Shown one piece after another: positions 26,538 to 35,374 of a stretch of 64,000 bases of DNA (position 1 is its first letter; every line of letters starts with the position of its first letter). This stretch comes from Methylobacteriaceae bacterium (lineage in GTDB: Bacteria > Pseudomonadota > Alphaproteobacteria > Rhizobiales > Beijerinckiaceae): the NCBI GenBank assembly GCA_020638135.1, contig JACKJE010000004.1, positions 62,001-126,000 on the forward strand, read 5' to 3'. The notes under the pieces were generated by a model. That model saw only the letters and a list, made by a program, of their open reading frames with translations. It did no database searches and had not been told where the DNA came from. A program made the translations under genes and the position numbers.

Positions 26538-28603
26538 ATGAACGCGCCCCTCGTCCACGTCCCGACCGCCAAGCCCCTGTTCTCGTACCGCAAGTACTGG
26601 GCGCAGCGCTTCGGCGTCGCGCCCTTCCTGCCGATGTCGCGCGCCGAGATGGATGCGCTCGGCTGGGACAGCTGCGATGTGATCCTTGTGACCGGCGACG
26701 CCTATGTCGACCATCCCTCGTTCGGCATGGCGATCATCGGCCGGCTTCTCGAGGCGCAGGGGTTCCGCGTCGGCATCATCAGCCAGCCCGACTGGCGCTC
26801 GCCGGAGGCGTTCAAGACGCTGGGCAAGCCGAACCTCTTTTTCGGCGTCACGTCCGGCAACATGGATTCGATGGTCAACCGCTACACCTCCGACCGGCGG
26901 CTGCGGCACAACGACAGCTATACGCCGGGCGGGGAGGGCGGCAAGCGGCCGGATCGCGCCACCATCGTCTACGCGCAGCGCTGTCGCGAGGCCTTTGCCG
27001 CGGCGCCGATCGTCATCGGCGGCATCGAGGCGTCGTTGCGCCGGATCGCGCATTACGACTATTGGTCGGACAAGGTGCGCCGCTCGATTCTGATGGACGC
27101 CAAGGCCGACCTCTTGATTTACGGCAACGCCGAGCGCGCCCTCGTCGAGGTCGCGCACCGCATTTCGAAGGGCGGAATCGCGCAGGATTTCTCTGACATT
27201 CGCGGCCTCGCCTTCATGCGTGACGCCACGCCCGAAGGCTGGACCGAGACGCCGGTCGACGATCTCGACGCGCCCGATGAAGGCGCGCGGCGGCGGAACG
27301 AAACCAATGTCGTCATCCGCCTGCCGTCCTGCGAGCAGGTGCAGGCCGACCGCGAATCCTACGCGCGCGCCTCGCGCGTCCTCCATCGCGAGAGTAATCC
27401 CGGCAACGCCCGCCCTCTGACCCAAAGACACGGCGACCGCGACGTCTGGCTGACCGCGCCGCCCGTGCCGCTGACATCGGAGGAAATGGACGGCGTCTAC
27501 GAACTGCCCTACGCCCGCGCGCCGCACCCCTCTTACGCCGGCCAGAAAATCCCGGCCTGGGAGATGATCCGCCATTCCGTGACGATCATGCGCGGCTGCT
27601 TCGGCGGCTGCTCCTTCTGCTCGATCACCGAGCACGAGGGCCGCATCATCCAGTCGCGTTCGGAAAGCTCTGTTATCAAGGAAATCGAGCACATTCGCGA
27701 CAAGACGGAAGGTTTTACCGGCATCATCTCCGACATCGGCGGTCCGACCGCCAACATGTATCGCATCGCCTGCAAGGACCGCGAGACGGAGGCGCTCTGC
27801 CGCCGCCCGTCCTGCGTCTATCCCGACATCTGCAAGAACCTGAACACCAGCCACGATGCGTTGATCGCGCTCTACCGCAAGGCGCGCGCCGTGCCCGGCG
27901 TGAAGAAGGTGATGGTGGCGTCTGGCGTGCGCTACGATCTCGCGGTCAAAAGCCCGGCCTATGTGAAGGAACTCGTCGAGCACCACGTCGGCGGCTATCT
28001 CAAAATCGCGCCGGAGCACACCGAAGACGGTCCGCTGTCGAAGATGATGAAGCCGGGCATCGGCTCCTACGATCGCTTCAACCTGCATTCGACGCCGCCG
28101 CGCAAAAAGCGGGCAAGAAGTATTTTCTCATTCCCTATTTCATCGCCGCACATCCGGGCACCAGCGACGAGGACATGATGAACCTCGCGCTCTGGCTGAA
28201 GAAGAACGGTTTTCGCGCCGATCAGGTGCAGACCTTCCTGCCCTCGCCGATGGCGATCTCGACCGCCATGTATCATTCCGGCGTCAACCCGCTGAAGCCC
28301 GTACGGCGCGGCGCGTCGGAGCCGGTCGACGCGGTCAAGGGCCTGCGTCAGCGCCGCCTGCACAAGGCCTTCCTGCGCTACCACGATCCCGAGAACTGGC
28401 CGGCCTTGCGCGAGGCGCTCAAAAGCATGGGCCGCGCCGATCTGATCGGTCCCGGCAAGCACCATCTGGTGCCCAACTGGCAGCCCGCCGGCACGGGCGG
28501 CGGCGGAGAGGGCGCGCGCACGGGCCGCAAGAACGGCCCGCAGCGCGGGGGGAAATTCACCACCAAGGGCGTAGGCTTCGGGAAGGCGAAGCCGGGGCGG
28601 TAA
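26538..28603 (+). CDS. ygiQ: YgiQ-family radical SAM protein (frameshifted)
   Basis: About 688 residues. The N-terminal half is the YgiQ-specific cobalamin-like region (VILVTGDAYVDHPSFGMAII, then GGIEASLRRIAHYDYWSDKVRRS). The radical SAM core has the cluster motif CFGGCSFC (Cx3Cx2C). One base is lost or gained near 28100: homology continues as KKYFLIPYFIAAHPGTSD, then LALWLKKNGFRADQVQTFLPSP and the Gly/Lys-rich tail. The family is widespread but its reaction is still unknown. Confidence 0.92.
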
Positions 28604-28785
28604 TTGTCACGTTCAAGTGCTCGAACTTGTCCGTGCCTTGTGAGAAAGCGAGCTGAAACGGTATATTAATCATTTGTTTACTCATGGGCTTGACATTTAG
28701 GCAAGCGCTCACAATGTAGCGCAATAACAACCCCTCGGGGAACCGCCCGCATAGTCGGAAACGGAGAACCGAGTATAGTGGCCCC

Positions 28786-28806
28786 GGGGACGCTTCGTGC
28801 GTCCCC
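28786..28806 (+). promoter_or_regulatory. GC-rich hairpin in the leader of the NYN gene
   Basis: Arms GGGGACGC and GCGTCCCC, 8 bp, with loop TTCGT, directly upstream of the ribosome-binding site GAGGGGGC. It could act on translation or as a weak terminator for upstream transcription; T bases (ATTTTG) follow but do not form a run. Confidence 0.4.
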
Positions 28807-28827
28807 GTATCATTTTGAGGGGGCCAC

Positions 28828-29460
28828 ATGACAGACGGGTCGGTTGTTCAGGCGCAGAAAATCCGCGTCCGCATATTCATCGATTTCTGGAATTTCAGCC
28901 TCGAACTACGCAGGCGAGACGACACATTTCGTGTTGATTGGACGCCCATCCCACAACTTCTGACCAAGGAAGCTGGACAGAGGGTCGACGCGAGTTTGTC
29001 AGCGTCCTATGAGGGTTTGCATGTCTATGGGTCGTATGACCCAAACAAACCTACGGACGTCAAATTCCGTAATTGGTTTTCCAACTGGCTGGACAAGCAA
29101 CCGGGCGTGCATACCCTACTGCTCCCGCGTCAGAAGAAGAAAGGTTACCCAAAGTGCCCCGTTTGTCATCACGAGGCGACGCACTGTGTCGCTTGCGGCG
29201 CGGATATGCGCGGGACAGAAGAGAAAGGAATCGACTCTAACATTGTCAAGGACATGATTAGCTTGGCGTGGGAAAACGCATATGATGCTGCGGTGTTGGT
29301 ATCAGCGGACAGAGACTTTGTGCCCGTCGCCGAATTTCTCCAGACCAAGGGCATCAAGGTCATTCACGGTGCATTCCCCCCGAGAGGAAGCGAGTTATCG
29401 CAAAAGTGCTGGGCAAATATTGATTTGACGGCAATTGTGGAACAGTTCCGCAAACGTTAG
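28828..29460 (+). CDS. NYN-domain (PIN-like) protein with zinc-ribbon insert
   Basis: 210 residues. The NYN (LabA/DUF88) nuclease core is visible: RVRIFIDFWNFSLELRRRD (Asp and Asn), GIDSNIVKDMISLAWENAYD, then VLVSADRDFVPVAEFL (DxDF acidic pair). Between them is a probable zinc ribbon, CPVCHHEATHCVACG (Cx2Cx6Cx2C), which may bind nucleic acid. NYN proteins are metal-dependent RNases or DNases. Base composition is clearly more AT-rich than the neighbours, and the gene stands alone between ygiQ and the thi operon, so it was probably acquired. A role in RNA processing or defence is possible but not shown. A GAGGGGG site precedes the ATG. Confidence 0.85.
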   Translation: MTDGSVVQAQKIRVRIFIDFWNFSLELRRRDDTFRVDWTPIPQLLTKEAGQRVDASLSASYEGLHVYGSYDPNKPTDVKFRNWFSNWLDKQPGVHTLLLPRQKKKGYPKCPVCHHEATHCVACGADMRGTEEKGIDSNIVKDMISLAWENAYDAAVLVSADRDFVPVAEFLQTKGIKVIHGAFPPRGSELSQKCWANIDLTAIVEQFRKR

Positions 29461-29564
29461 CAGCGCTGATCGCTTCCAGAATTCGCGCCCGCATGAGCTC
29501 CCTCCGGCCACGGCCGCCGCGCCCTTGACGCCAGCCGTCCGCCGCCCCCAAATACGCCGTGCCA

Positions 29565-29672
29565 AGGAGATCCCCGCCAGGGGGCTGAGAGGCTGGCAGC
29601 GCGAGGGCACAAGCTCGAGCGGCCCGGCGATCCTTAGAACCTGATCCAGTTCGCACTGGCGGAGGGATGGCT
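29565..29672 (+). ncRNA. TPP riboswitch (thi-box)
   Basis: The conserved thi-box elements are present in order: GGGGGCTGAGAGG (pyrimidine-sensing J3-2 CUGAGA), then TTAGAACCTGATCC (P4-P5 pyrophosphate side) and the closing GGAGGGATGG that pairs with TCCCC at about 29571. It precedes thiO-thiS-thiG-thiE by about 190 bases. Thiamine pyrophosphate binding should switch the operon off. Confidence 0.93.
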
Positions 29673-29741
29673 GCGGGCGCGACGCCTGCTTTCCCATCTT
29701 TCCTCTTAGAGCGCGCAAGGGTTGGGACGGTGCCAATCCGT

Positions 29742-29840
29742 CCCCTCCCCCCTTGTGGGGGAGGGTTAGGGTGGGGGGTCGGGTAGCCTCGCGAGATTAC
29801 CCGACCCCCTCCCCTTCCCCTCCCCTCAAGGGGGAGGGGT
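29742..29840. repeat. Two CCCTCCCC palindromes in a head-to-head composite
   Basis: CCCCTCCCCCCTTGTGGGG-GAGGG and, 45 bases on, CCCTCCCCTTCCCC...GGGGGAGGGG, with GGGTCGGGTAgcctcgcgagaTTACCCGACCCC (nested inverted repeat) between. Together they form a long fold between the riboswitch and thiO; the riboswitch output must pass through it. A related composite is at 62961-63085. Confidence 0.65.
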
Positions 29841-29858
29841 TTAGTCTCGTGCCAGGGG

Positions 29859-30848
29859 ATGGCGATGCAAGTCCAGGTCATCGGCGCAGGCATCGTGGGG
29901 CTCACCGCAGCCTTCGAACTCGCGCGCCGTGGCGCCGACGTTTCTCTGTACGAGCGACGCCCCGGCCCCGGCCTCGGCTGTTCCTATTACGCCGGCGGCA
30001 TGATCTCGCCGTGGTGCGAACGACAGGCCGCCGAGCCCATCGTCACCGAACTCGGGATCGAGGCGCTCGACTTCTGGACGAAGACGCTGCCGGTTGCGAC
30101 CATCAAGGGCTCGCTCGTCGTCGCCCCGCCGCGCGACCGCGCCGATGTCGTGAGCTTTTCGAAACGCACCAGCGAATTCGAGGAATGCGATTCGCGTCGC
30201 ATCGGCGAGATCGAGCCGGACCTTGCCGACCGTTTTCCCTACGGGCTCTATTTCCCTAGGGAAGCCCATCTCGAACCGCGCGACGCCACAGCCGCGCTCG
30301 GCAAGGCGCTCGCACAATTGCCGAACGTCACGCTGCGCTATTCGACCGAGGCGACGGCATCAGAAAAATTCGACTTCACGCTCGACTGTCGCGGCTTCGC
30401 CGCGAAACCCGTTTTGCCCGACCTGCGCGGCGTGAAGGGCGAGATGCTGGTGCTGCGCACGAAGGATGTGTCGCTCGCGCGTCCCATCCGCATGCTGCAT
30501 CCGCGCCGGCCCGTCTACATCGTGCCGCGCACCGACCCACACGAATTCATGGTCGGCGCGTCGATGGTCGAGAACGAGGAGCCCGGCCGCATCACCGCGC
30601 GCTCGATGATGGAGCTGCTCGGCTCCGCCTACACGATCTGCCCGGCCTTCGCCGAGGCCGAGATCGTGGAAGTCGGCGGCGACGTGCGCCCGACTTATCC
30701 CGATAATCTGCCGCGCCTGACATTGCGCGACAGGACTCTCGCCATCAACGGCCTCTATCGCCACGGCTTCCTGCTTGCGCCTGCGCTCGCCGCACGCGCG
30801 GCGGACGTAGTGATGAAGGGCGCGCATTTCCCGGAGCTGATGCAGTGA
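29859..30848 (+). CDS. thiO: Glycine oxidase ThiO (thiamine thiazole synthesis)
   Basis: 329 residues. The FAD-binding N-terminus reads VQVIGAGIVGLTAAFELARRGADVSLYERR (GxGxxG...E). The DAO-family C-terminal part includes RPTYPDNLPRL and the GLYRHGFLLAPALA motif. ThiO oxidises glycine to dehydroglycine, which ThiG uses for the thiazole ring. It is the first gene after the TPP riboswitch and overlaps thiS by 4 bases. The ATG at 29859 fits the usual start; ATG 29865 is possible. Confidence 0.93.
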   Translation: MAMQVQVIGAGIVGLTAAFELARRGADVSLYERRPGPGLGCSYYAGGMISPWCERQAAEPIVTELGIEALDFWTKTLPVATIKGSLVVAPPRDRADVVSFSKRTSEFEECDSRRIGEIEPDLADRFPYGLYFPREAHLEPRDATAALGKALAQLPNVTLRYSTEATASEKFDFTLDCRGFAAKPVLPDLRGVKGEMLVLRTKDVSLARPIRMLHPRRPVYIVPRTDPHEFMVGASMVENEEPGRITARSMMELLGSAYTICPAFAEAEIVEVGGDVRPTYPDNLPRLTLRDRTLAINGLYRHGFLLAPALAARAADVVMKGAHFPELMQ

Positions 30849-31042
30849 ACATCCGCGTCAATGGAATCGACTGCGACGTCAAGGCGTCCGATCTCGAAAG
30901 CCTGCTCGCCGAACTCGACTATGCCGAACAGACGGTCGCGACCGCGCTCAACCGTGCGTTCGTGCGCAAGAAGGACCGCGCCGCGACCAGGATTGCCGAG
31001 GGCGATGAAGTCGAGATACTCACGCCCCGGCAGGGAGGCTGA
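30845..31042 (+). CDS. thiS: Sulfur carrier protein ThiS
   Basis: 65 residues with the ubiquitin-like fold and the essential C-terminal Gly-Gly (TPRQGG). The start NIRVNGIDCDVKASDLESLL is typical. The C-terminus becomes a thiocarboxylate that donates sulfur to the thiazole made by ThiG. The start overlaps thiO by 4 bases and thiG follows 2 bases on, so translation is coupled. Confidence 0.95.
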   Translation: MNIRVNGIDCDVKASDLESLLAELDYAEQTVATALNRAFVRKKDRAATRIAEGDEVEILTPRQGG

Positions 31043-31044
31043 AG

Positions 31045-31845
31045 ATGAAAGATGTCGCGCGCGCCCCCGACGATGCGCTGGAGGTCTACGGAACGAGACT
31101 TTCCTCGCGCCTCTTCGTCGGCACCTCCATGTACGATTCCCCGGCCATCCTCGCCGACGCCGTGCGCGCGTCCGCCTGCGAGGTCGTCACGGTCTCGCTG
31201 CGCCGCGAGGCCGGCGGGTCACGCGCGGGCGGTTCGTTCTGGGATCTCATAAAGTCTATGAACGTGCGCGTGCTGCCGAATACAGCGGGCTGCAAGACGG
31301 TGAAGGAAGCTGTCACGACCGCGCAGATGGCGCGCGAAGTCTTCGACACGCCCTGGATCAAGCTCGAAGTGATCGGCGAGGACGACACGCTGCAGCCCGA
31401 CGTCTTCGGCCTCGTCGAAGCCGCGCGCATCCTCAGCGAAGACGGTTTCGAGGTCTTTCCCTATACGACCGAGGATCTCGTCGTCGCCGAAAAATTGCTC
31501 GGCGCGGGCTGCAAGGTGCTGATGCCCTGGGGCGCGCCAATCGGCTCGGGACGCGGACTCAACAATGTCTTCGGCCTGAAGGCCATGCGCGCGCATTTTC
31601 CGGATGTGCCGCTGGTGGTCGACGCCGGCATCGGCGCGCCTTCGCATGCCGCGCAGGCGCTGGAAATGGGATATGACGCGGTGCTGCTGAATACGGCGAT
31701 TGCGAAAGCGGGCGACGCCGTGGCGATGGCGCATGCCTTCAAACTGGCGGTCGCTGCGGGCCGCGAAGCCTGGCTCGCTACGCCGATGGAGCCGCGCGAC
31801 ATGGCCGCGCCCTCGACGCCTGTGTTTGGCGTGGCGTTCAGGTGA
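31045..31845 (+). CDS. thiG: Thiazole synthase ThiG
   Basis: 266 residues, a TIM barrel. Motifs include SRLFVGTSMYDSPAILADAV, LPNTAGCKTVKEAV, the Schiff-base lysine in WIKLEVIGEDDTLQPD, MPWGAPIGSGRGL and the phosphate-binding VVDAGIGAPSHA. ThiG joins deoxyxylulose phosphate, dehydroglycine and ThiS thiocarboxylate into the thiazole phosphate. The ATG codon at 31045 begins a protein a few residues longer than usual. Confidence 0.95.
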   Translation: MKDVARAPDDALEVYGTRLSSRLFVGTSMYDSPAILADAVRASACEVVTVSLRREAGGSRAGGSFWDLIKSMNVRVLPNTAGCKTVKEAVTTAQMAREVFDTPWIKLEVIGEDDTLQPDVFGLVEAARILSEDGFEVFPYTTEDLVVAEKLLGAGCKVLMPWGAPIGSGRGLNNVFGLKAMRAHFPDVPLVVDAGIGAPSHAAQALEMGYDAVLLNTAIAKAGDAVAMAHAFKLAVAAGREAWLATPMEPRDMAAPSTPVFGVAFR

Positions 31846-31871
31846 GCTAACCGAAACACGAATGTAACACC

Positions 31872-31893
31872 CTCTCCCCGCAGGCGGGGAGAA
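31872..31893. repeat. Short CTCTCCCC palindrome between thiG and thiE
   Basis: CTCTCCCCGCAGGCGGGGAGAAG, the 27-base-downstream intergenic hairpin of the same CCCTCCCC class. It lies within the presumed thi operon. Confidence 0.55.
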
Positions 31894-31914
31894 GGAGCTG
31901 ACGGGAAAGTTTCG

Positions 31915-32511
31915 ATGACCCTCGACAAATTCTACCCCATCGTCGATTCCGCAGACTGGGTGCGCCGTCTCGTCGGCGCCGGCGCCAAACTGATTCAGTT
32001 GCGCGTGAAGGAGGCGAGCGACGGCGACGTCACCGCCGAGATCGAAGGCGCGAGCCTCGCCTGCGACGCGGCGGGCGCGCAGCTCATCGTCAACGACTAT
32101 TGGCAGGCGGCGATCGAATCCGGCTGCGATTTTGTCCATCTCGGCCAGGGCGATCTCGACAGCGCCGATGTGAAGGCGATCCGCAACGCCGGCATCCGCC
32201 TCGGCATATCCACGCATGATCACGCCGAACTCGATCGCGCGCTCTCGTACGATCCCGATTATGTCGCGCTCGGGCCGATCTACGAGACGCTGCTCAAGGA
32301 AATGCCCTGGGACCCGCAGGGCCTCGATCGCATCGGCGAATGGAAGAAGCTGATCGGCGACAGGCCGCTCGTCGCCATCGGCGGGCTGACGCTCGAACGC
32401 GCGCTGCTGTGCCTGAAGGCGGGCGCGGATTCCGCCGCTGTCGTCACCGACATCGTGCGTGCGCCGAACCCCGAAGCGCGCGCGAAGGAATGGCTCGCCG
32501 CGACGCGGTAA
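31915..32511 (+). CDS. thiE: Thiamine-phosphate synthase ThiE
   Basis: 198 residues, a TIM barrel that couples the hydroxymethylpyrimidine and thiazole phosphates. Motifs: LIQLRVKEASDGDV, LIVNDYWQAAIESGCDFVHLGQ (NDyw and HLGQ), LGISTHDHAELDRAL and VAIGGLTLERALLCLKAGA. The gene follows thiG after 69 bases with a palindrome between. thiC, thiD and thiL are not in this window. Confidence 0.93.
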   Translation: MTLDKFYPIVDSADWVRRLVGAGAKLIQLRVKEASDGDVTAEIEGASLACDAAGAQLIVNDYWQAAIESGCDFVHLGQGDLDSADVKAIRNAGIRLGISTHDHAELDRALSYDPDYVALGPIYETLLKEMPWDPQGLDRIGEWKKLIGDRPLVAIGGLTLERALLCLKAGADSAAVVTDIVRAPNPEARAKEWLAATR

Positions 32512-33141
32512 TTACTCCGCGTCCCCCTGCTTCTCCGGCGCAGCATCCGCGAACGCCGGCAGCGCCTTGCATGCGGCTTCAGCCTGAAGCAGCCGCGGAT
32601 AGGCCGCAACGTCGACGCCGAACCGTCGCGCATTGCCGAGCTGCGGCACGAGGCAGATGTCGGCCAGCGTCGGCTTGTCGCCGAAGCAGAACGGTCCGGG
32701 TTCGTCCGCGATCAGTTTCTCGCAGGCCGCCAGGCCCTCGGCATTGACGCGTTTCGCCCAGGCCTGCGCCGCCTCCTCGCCGCCGATCGCGCGCACGGCG
32801 GCGATCACGCGCAGGTTCTGCACCGGATGAATGTCGCAGGCGATGGCGAAAGCGAAAGCGCGTACGCGCGCGCGTTGCAGGGGATCGGTAGGCAGCAGCG
32901 GCGGCGCCGGATGCGTCTCGTCCAGCCACTCAATGATCGCGAGCGATTGCGTCAGTCTTGTTCCATCGTCGAGTTCGAGCGTCGGCACAAGGCCTTGCGG
33001 ATTGAGCGCGAGATAGTCAGGCGCGCGCTGCTCGCCCTTGCGCAGATGGCGAAACGCATGCTCGACGCTCATGCCCTTCAGATTGAGCGCGATGCGCACG
33101 CGATAGGCCGCGCCCGAGCGGAAATAGCCATGAAGCCGCAT
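32512..33141 (-). CDS. maiA: Zeta-type glutathione S-transferase (maleylacetoacetate or maleylpyruvate isomerase)
   Basis: 209 residues from ATG 33141 (MRLHGYFRSGAAYRVRIALNLKG). The N-terminal thioredoxin-like domain has the zeta-class Ser in a variant SGAA motif, without the Cys of the SSC form, as in bacterial NagL proteins. LALNPQGLVPTLELDDG and the helical C-terminal domain FCFGDKPTLADICLVPQLGNA follow. It isomerises cis to trans ring-cleavage products using glutathione. The gene is divergent from a fumarylacetoacetate-hydrolase-family gene, the next enzyme of that route, so the pair may act in tyrosine or gentisate breakdown. The ring-cleaving dioxygenase is not in the window. Confidence 0.88.
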   Translation of the reverse strand: MRLHGYFRSGAAYRVRIALNLKGMSVEHAFRHLRKGEQRAPDYLALNPQGLVPTLELDDGTRLTQSLAIIEWLDETHPAPPLLPTDPLQRARVRAFAFAIACDIHPVQNLRVIAAVRAIGGEEAAQAWAKRVNAEGLAACEKLIADEPGPFCFGDKPTLADICLVPQLGNARRFGVDVAAYPRLLQAEAACKALPAFADAAPEKQGDAE

Positions 33142-33203
33142 TCTGTCCTCCCTCGCCGTCATCCTGCTTAAGCGCGCGCCGCGCGGTCAATGTGACTCGC
33201 AGA

Positions 33204-33231
33204 TTGACAGACGTCTGAATATCAGTATTAT
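33204..33231 (+). promoter_or_regulatory. Sigma-70-type promoter with overlapping palindrome
   Basis: TTGACA (33204-33209), 16 bases, TATTAT (33226-33231), about 110 bases ahead of the FAH-family gene. The perfect 10-base palindrome CAGACGTCTG (33208-33217) overlaps the -35 end, a position where a repressor would block the polymerase. The MarR gene at 39318, at the far end of the same run of genes, is a possible binder; that is inferred. Confidence 0.65.
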
Positions 33232-33340
33232 GTCTAATAACGAAGAACGAGGGGGAGGGAAAGCTCTATCGCGCCCGCGCGGCGCAGGGCTATGCTCGCC
33301 TCGGTTCAGTATGGCGTCAGCGCCAAGCGAGGAAGTGCAG

Positions 33341-34039
33341 ATGAATTACGTCGTTCCGCCGCCATCGGTCGTGTCCATTCCCGTCGCCGGCGGCGACGAC
33401 CGCTTTCCTGTCCGCCGCGTCATCTGCGTCGGCCGTAATTACGAGGCGCACGCGCGCGAAATGGGCCGCGATCCTTCGCGCGAACCGCCCTTCTTCTTCA
33501 CCAAGCCGGCCGATGCGATCGTGCCCGATGGTTCGGCCGTGCCCTATCCGCCGGAGACGAAGAATTTCCACTACGAGATGGAACTCGTCGTCGTCATCGG
33601 CAAGGACGGCTTCGAGATTCCCGAAGACAAGGCGCTCGATCACGTCTTCGGCTACACCGTCGGCATCGATCTCACCCGCCGCGACCTGCAGCTCGCCGCC
33701 CGCGATCTCGGCCGTCCCTGGGACTGGGGCAAGGCCTTCGACCAGTCGGCGCCGATTTCGCCGATCCAGCCGGCCTCCAAGATCGGACACCCGTCGAAGG
33801 GCCGCATCTGGCTGTCGGTCAACGGCGCGATCAAACAGGACGCCGACATCGCCGATCTCATCTGGAACGTGCCGGAGATAATCGCCTTCGCCTCGCGCTC
33901 GCTGCGCCTGAAGGCGGGCGACGTCATCATGACCGGCACGCCCGCGGGCGTCGGCCCGATCGTCGTTGGCGACAAGATCGAGGGCGGCGTCGATGGAATC
34001 GCCAACATCTCGATCACGATCGCGCCGCCGCAGAAATAA
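33341..34039 (+). CDS. Fumarylacetoacetate hydrolase family protein (fumarylpyruvate hydrolase type)
   Basis: 232 residues starting MNYVVPPPSVVSIPVAGGDD, then FPVRRVICVGRNYEAHAREMG, FFFTKPADAIVPDG, the metal-binding HYEMELVVVIG (glutamates), GYTVGIDLTRRDLQ and MTGTPAGVGPI. This FPVRRIxCVGRNY subgroup includes fumarylpyruvate hydrolases of the gentisate path. It cleaves the C-C bond of a fumaryl-keto acid. The start at 33341 has a GAGGAAG site; ATG 33311 is possible. It leads a run of genes for a branched-chain-type transporter. Confidence 0.88.
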   Translation: MNYVVPPPSVVSIPVAGGDDRFPVRRVICVGRNYEAHAREMGRDPSREPPFFFTKPADAIVPDGSAVPYPPETKNFHYEMELVVVIGKDGFEIPEDKALDHVFGYTVGIDLTRRDLQLAARDLGRPWDWGKAFDQSAPISPIQPASKIGHPSKGRIWLSVNGAIKQDADIADLIWNVPEIIAFASRSLRLKAGDVIMTGTPAGVGPIVVGDKIEGGVDGIANISITIAPPQK

Positions 34040-34088
34040 GAAGCGCGACTCGCACACGGCTCAGACCGAATATCAGAGGGAGAAATCG

Positions 34089-35258
34089 ATGAAGAAACTC
34101 GCCGCGTCCGCTTTCGTCCTGTCGCTTCTGTCGAGCGCAGCTTTTGCCGCAGATCCCGTCAAGATCGGCTTCCTGTCGACCTTCTCCGGCCCCGCCGGCC
34201 AGCTCGGCCAGGAGCTGCTCGACGGCTTCAATCTCGCGCTGGAGGAAAACGGCAAGACGATCGGCGGCCGTCCGGTCGAGGTCATCCAGGGCGACGATCA
34301 GGCCAAGCCCGACGTCGGCCGCCAGGCGGCCGACAAGATGATCGAGCGCGACAAGGTGCAGATCATCACCGGCGTCAATTTCTCGAACGTCATGCTCGCC
34401 GTCGCCAAGCCCGTGCTCGACGCCGGCGCCTTCATCATTTCCTCCAATGCCGGCCCATCGCAATATGCGGGCGCGCAGTGCCATCCGCACTTCTTCGCCG
34501 CGTCCTTCCAGAACGACACGGCGTCGGAGGCGATGGGCGTCTATCTGCAGAAGAAGGGCGTGAAGAAAATGTACCTGCTCGCGCCGAACTATCCGGCGGG
34601 CAAGGATTTTCTCGCGGGCTTCAAGCGCTTCTACAAGGGCCAGATCGTCGGCGAGGTCTACACCACCTTCGGCCAGCTCGATTACGCCGCCGAAATCGCG
34701 CAGGTGCGCGCCGCCAACCCGGACGGCGTCTATTTCTTCTATCCCGGCGGCATGGGCATCAATTTCGTCAAGCAGTACAATCAGGCCGGCTTGAAGGCGA
34801 CGATCCCGCTCTACGGTCCCTCCTTCTCGCTCGACCAGACGGTACTGCCGGCAATCGGCGACGCTGCTGTCGGCGCCTTCGCCTCCGCTTTCTGGGCGGA
34901 GAGCTTCGACAATCCCGCGAGCAAGAAATTCGTCGCGGCCTTCGAGGCCAAGTACAAGCGCATCCCCTCGCCGAACGCGGCCGACGCTTATGACACCGCG
35001 CGCCTGATCGACGCCGCCGCCAAGAGCATCGGCGGCAAGATCGAGGACAAGGCGGCCTTCCGCAAGGCGCTGGAGACGGTGAAGTTCGACAGCGTGCGCG
35101 GCAAGTTCGCGTTCAACACGAACCACTATCCGATCCAGGATTTCTACCTGACCGAGATCGTCAAGGACGCCAAGGGCCGCCCGGTCATGGCCGTGCGCGA
35201 AAAGATCGACAGCGACCACAAGGACGCCTACGTCGATAAGTGCAAGATGGCGAACTGA
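34089..35258 (+). CDS. ABC transporter periplasmic binding protein, branched-chain amino acid / aromatic acid type
   Basis: 389 residues. A Sec signal peptide (MKKLAASAFVLSLLSSAAFA, cut after AFA) precedes a type-I periplasmic binding fold: VKIGFLSTFSGPAGQLGQELLDGFNLALEENG and VQIITGVNFSNVMLAVAKP. It belongs to the LivK-like proteins, many of which bind aromatic acids rather than Leu/Ile/Val. It follows the FAH-family gene by 49 bases, and the permeases and ATPases follow on the same strand. The link to FAH suggests an aromatic compound, but the ligand cannot be read. Confidence 0.93.
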   Translation: MKKLAASAFVLSLLSSAAFAADPVKIGFLSTFSGPAGQLGQELLDGFNLALEENGKTIGGRPVEVIQGDDQAKPDVGRQAADKMIERDKVQIITGVNFSNVMLAVAKPVLDAGAFIISSNAGPSQYAGAQCHPHFFAASFQNDTASEAMGVYLQKKGVKKMYLLAPNYPAGKDFLAGFKRFYKGQIVGEVYTTFGQLDYAAEIAQVRAANPDGVYFFYPGGMGINFVKQYNQAGLKATIPLYGPSFSLDQTVLPAIGDAAVGAFASAFWAESFDNPASKKFVAAFEAKYKRIPSPNAADAYDTARLIDAAAKSIGGKIEDKAAFRKALETVKFDSVRGKFAFNTNHYPIQDFYLTEIVKDAKGRPVMAVREKIDSDHKDAYVDKCKMAN

Positions 35259-35270
35259 CGGGCGCATACC

Positions 35271-35351
35271 CGTCATTGCGAGAAGCGAAGCGACGAAGCA
35301 ATCCAGAGCCGGGTTGCGCCTCTGGATTGCTTCGCTGCGCTCGCAATGACG
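35271..35351. repeat. 81-bp dispersed palindromic repeat (copy 1)
   Basis: A near-perfect inverted repeat whose arms begin CGTCATTGCGAG and end CTCGCAATGACG, with inner arms around GAAGCAATCCAGAG / CTCTGGATTGC. A second copy of the same length (58786-58866) splits a toxin-antitoxin pair. This type is very common in rhizobial intergenic regions. Here it lies inside the transporter operon, between the binding protein and the first permease, where such hairpins can stabilise the upstream mRNA. Confidence 0.88.
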
Positions 35352-35374
35352 GCTAGTTGCTAGGACATTCCGAC

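Noticed and set aside
28690..28718. Promoter with TTGACA ahead of the NYN gene
   Set aside because: The -35 hexamer is perfect but no -10 box at 16-18 bases matches better than about three of six positions.
29742..29840. CRISPR-like repeats in the C/G-rich intergenic arrays
   Set aside because: Units are palindromic, unevenly spaced and without spacers of constant length; no cas gene is present.
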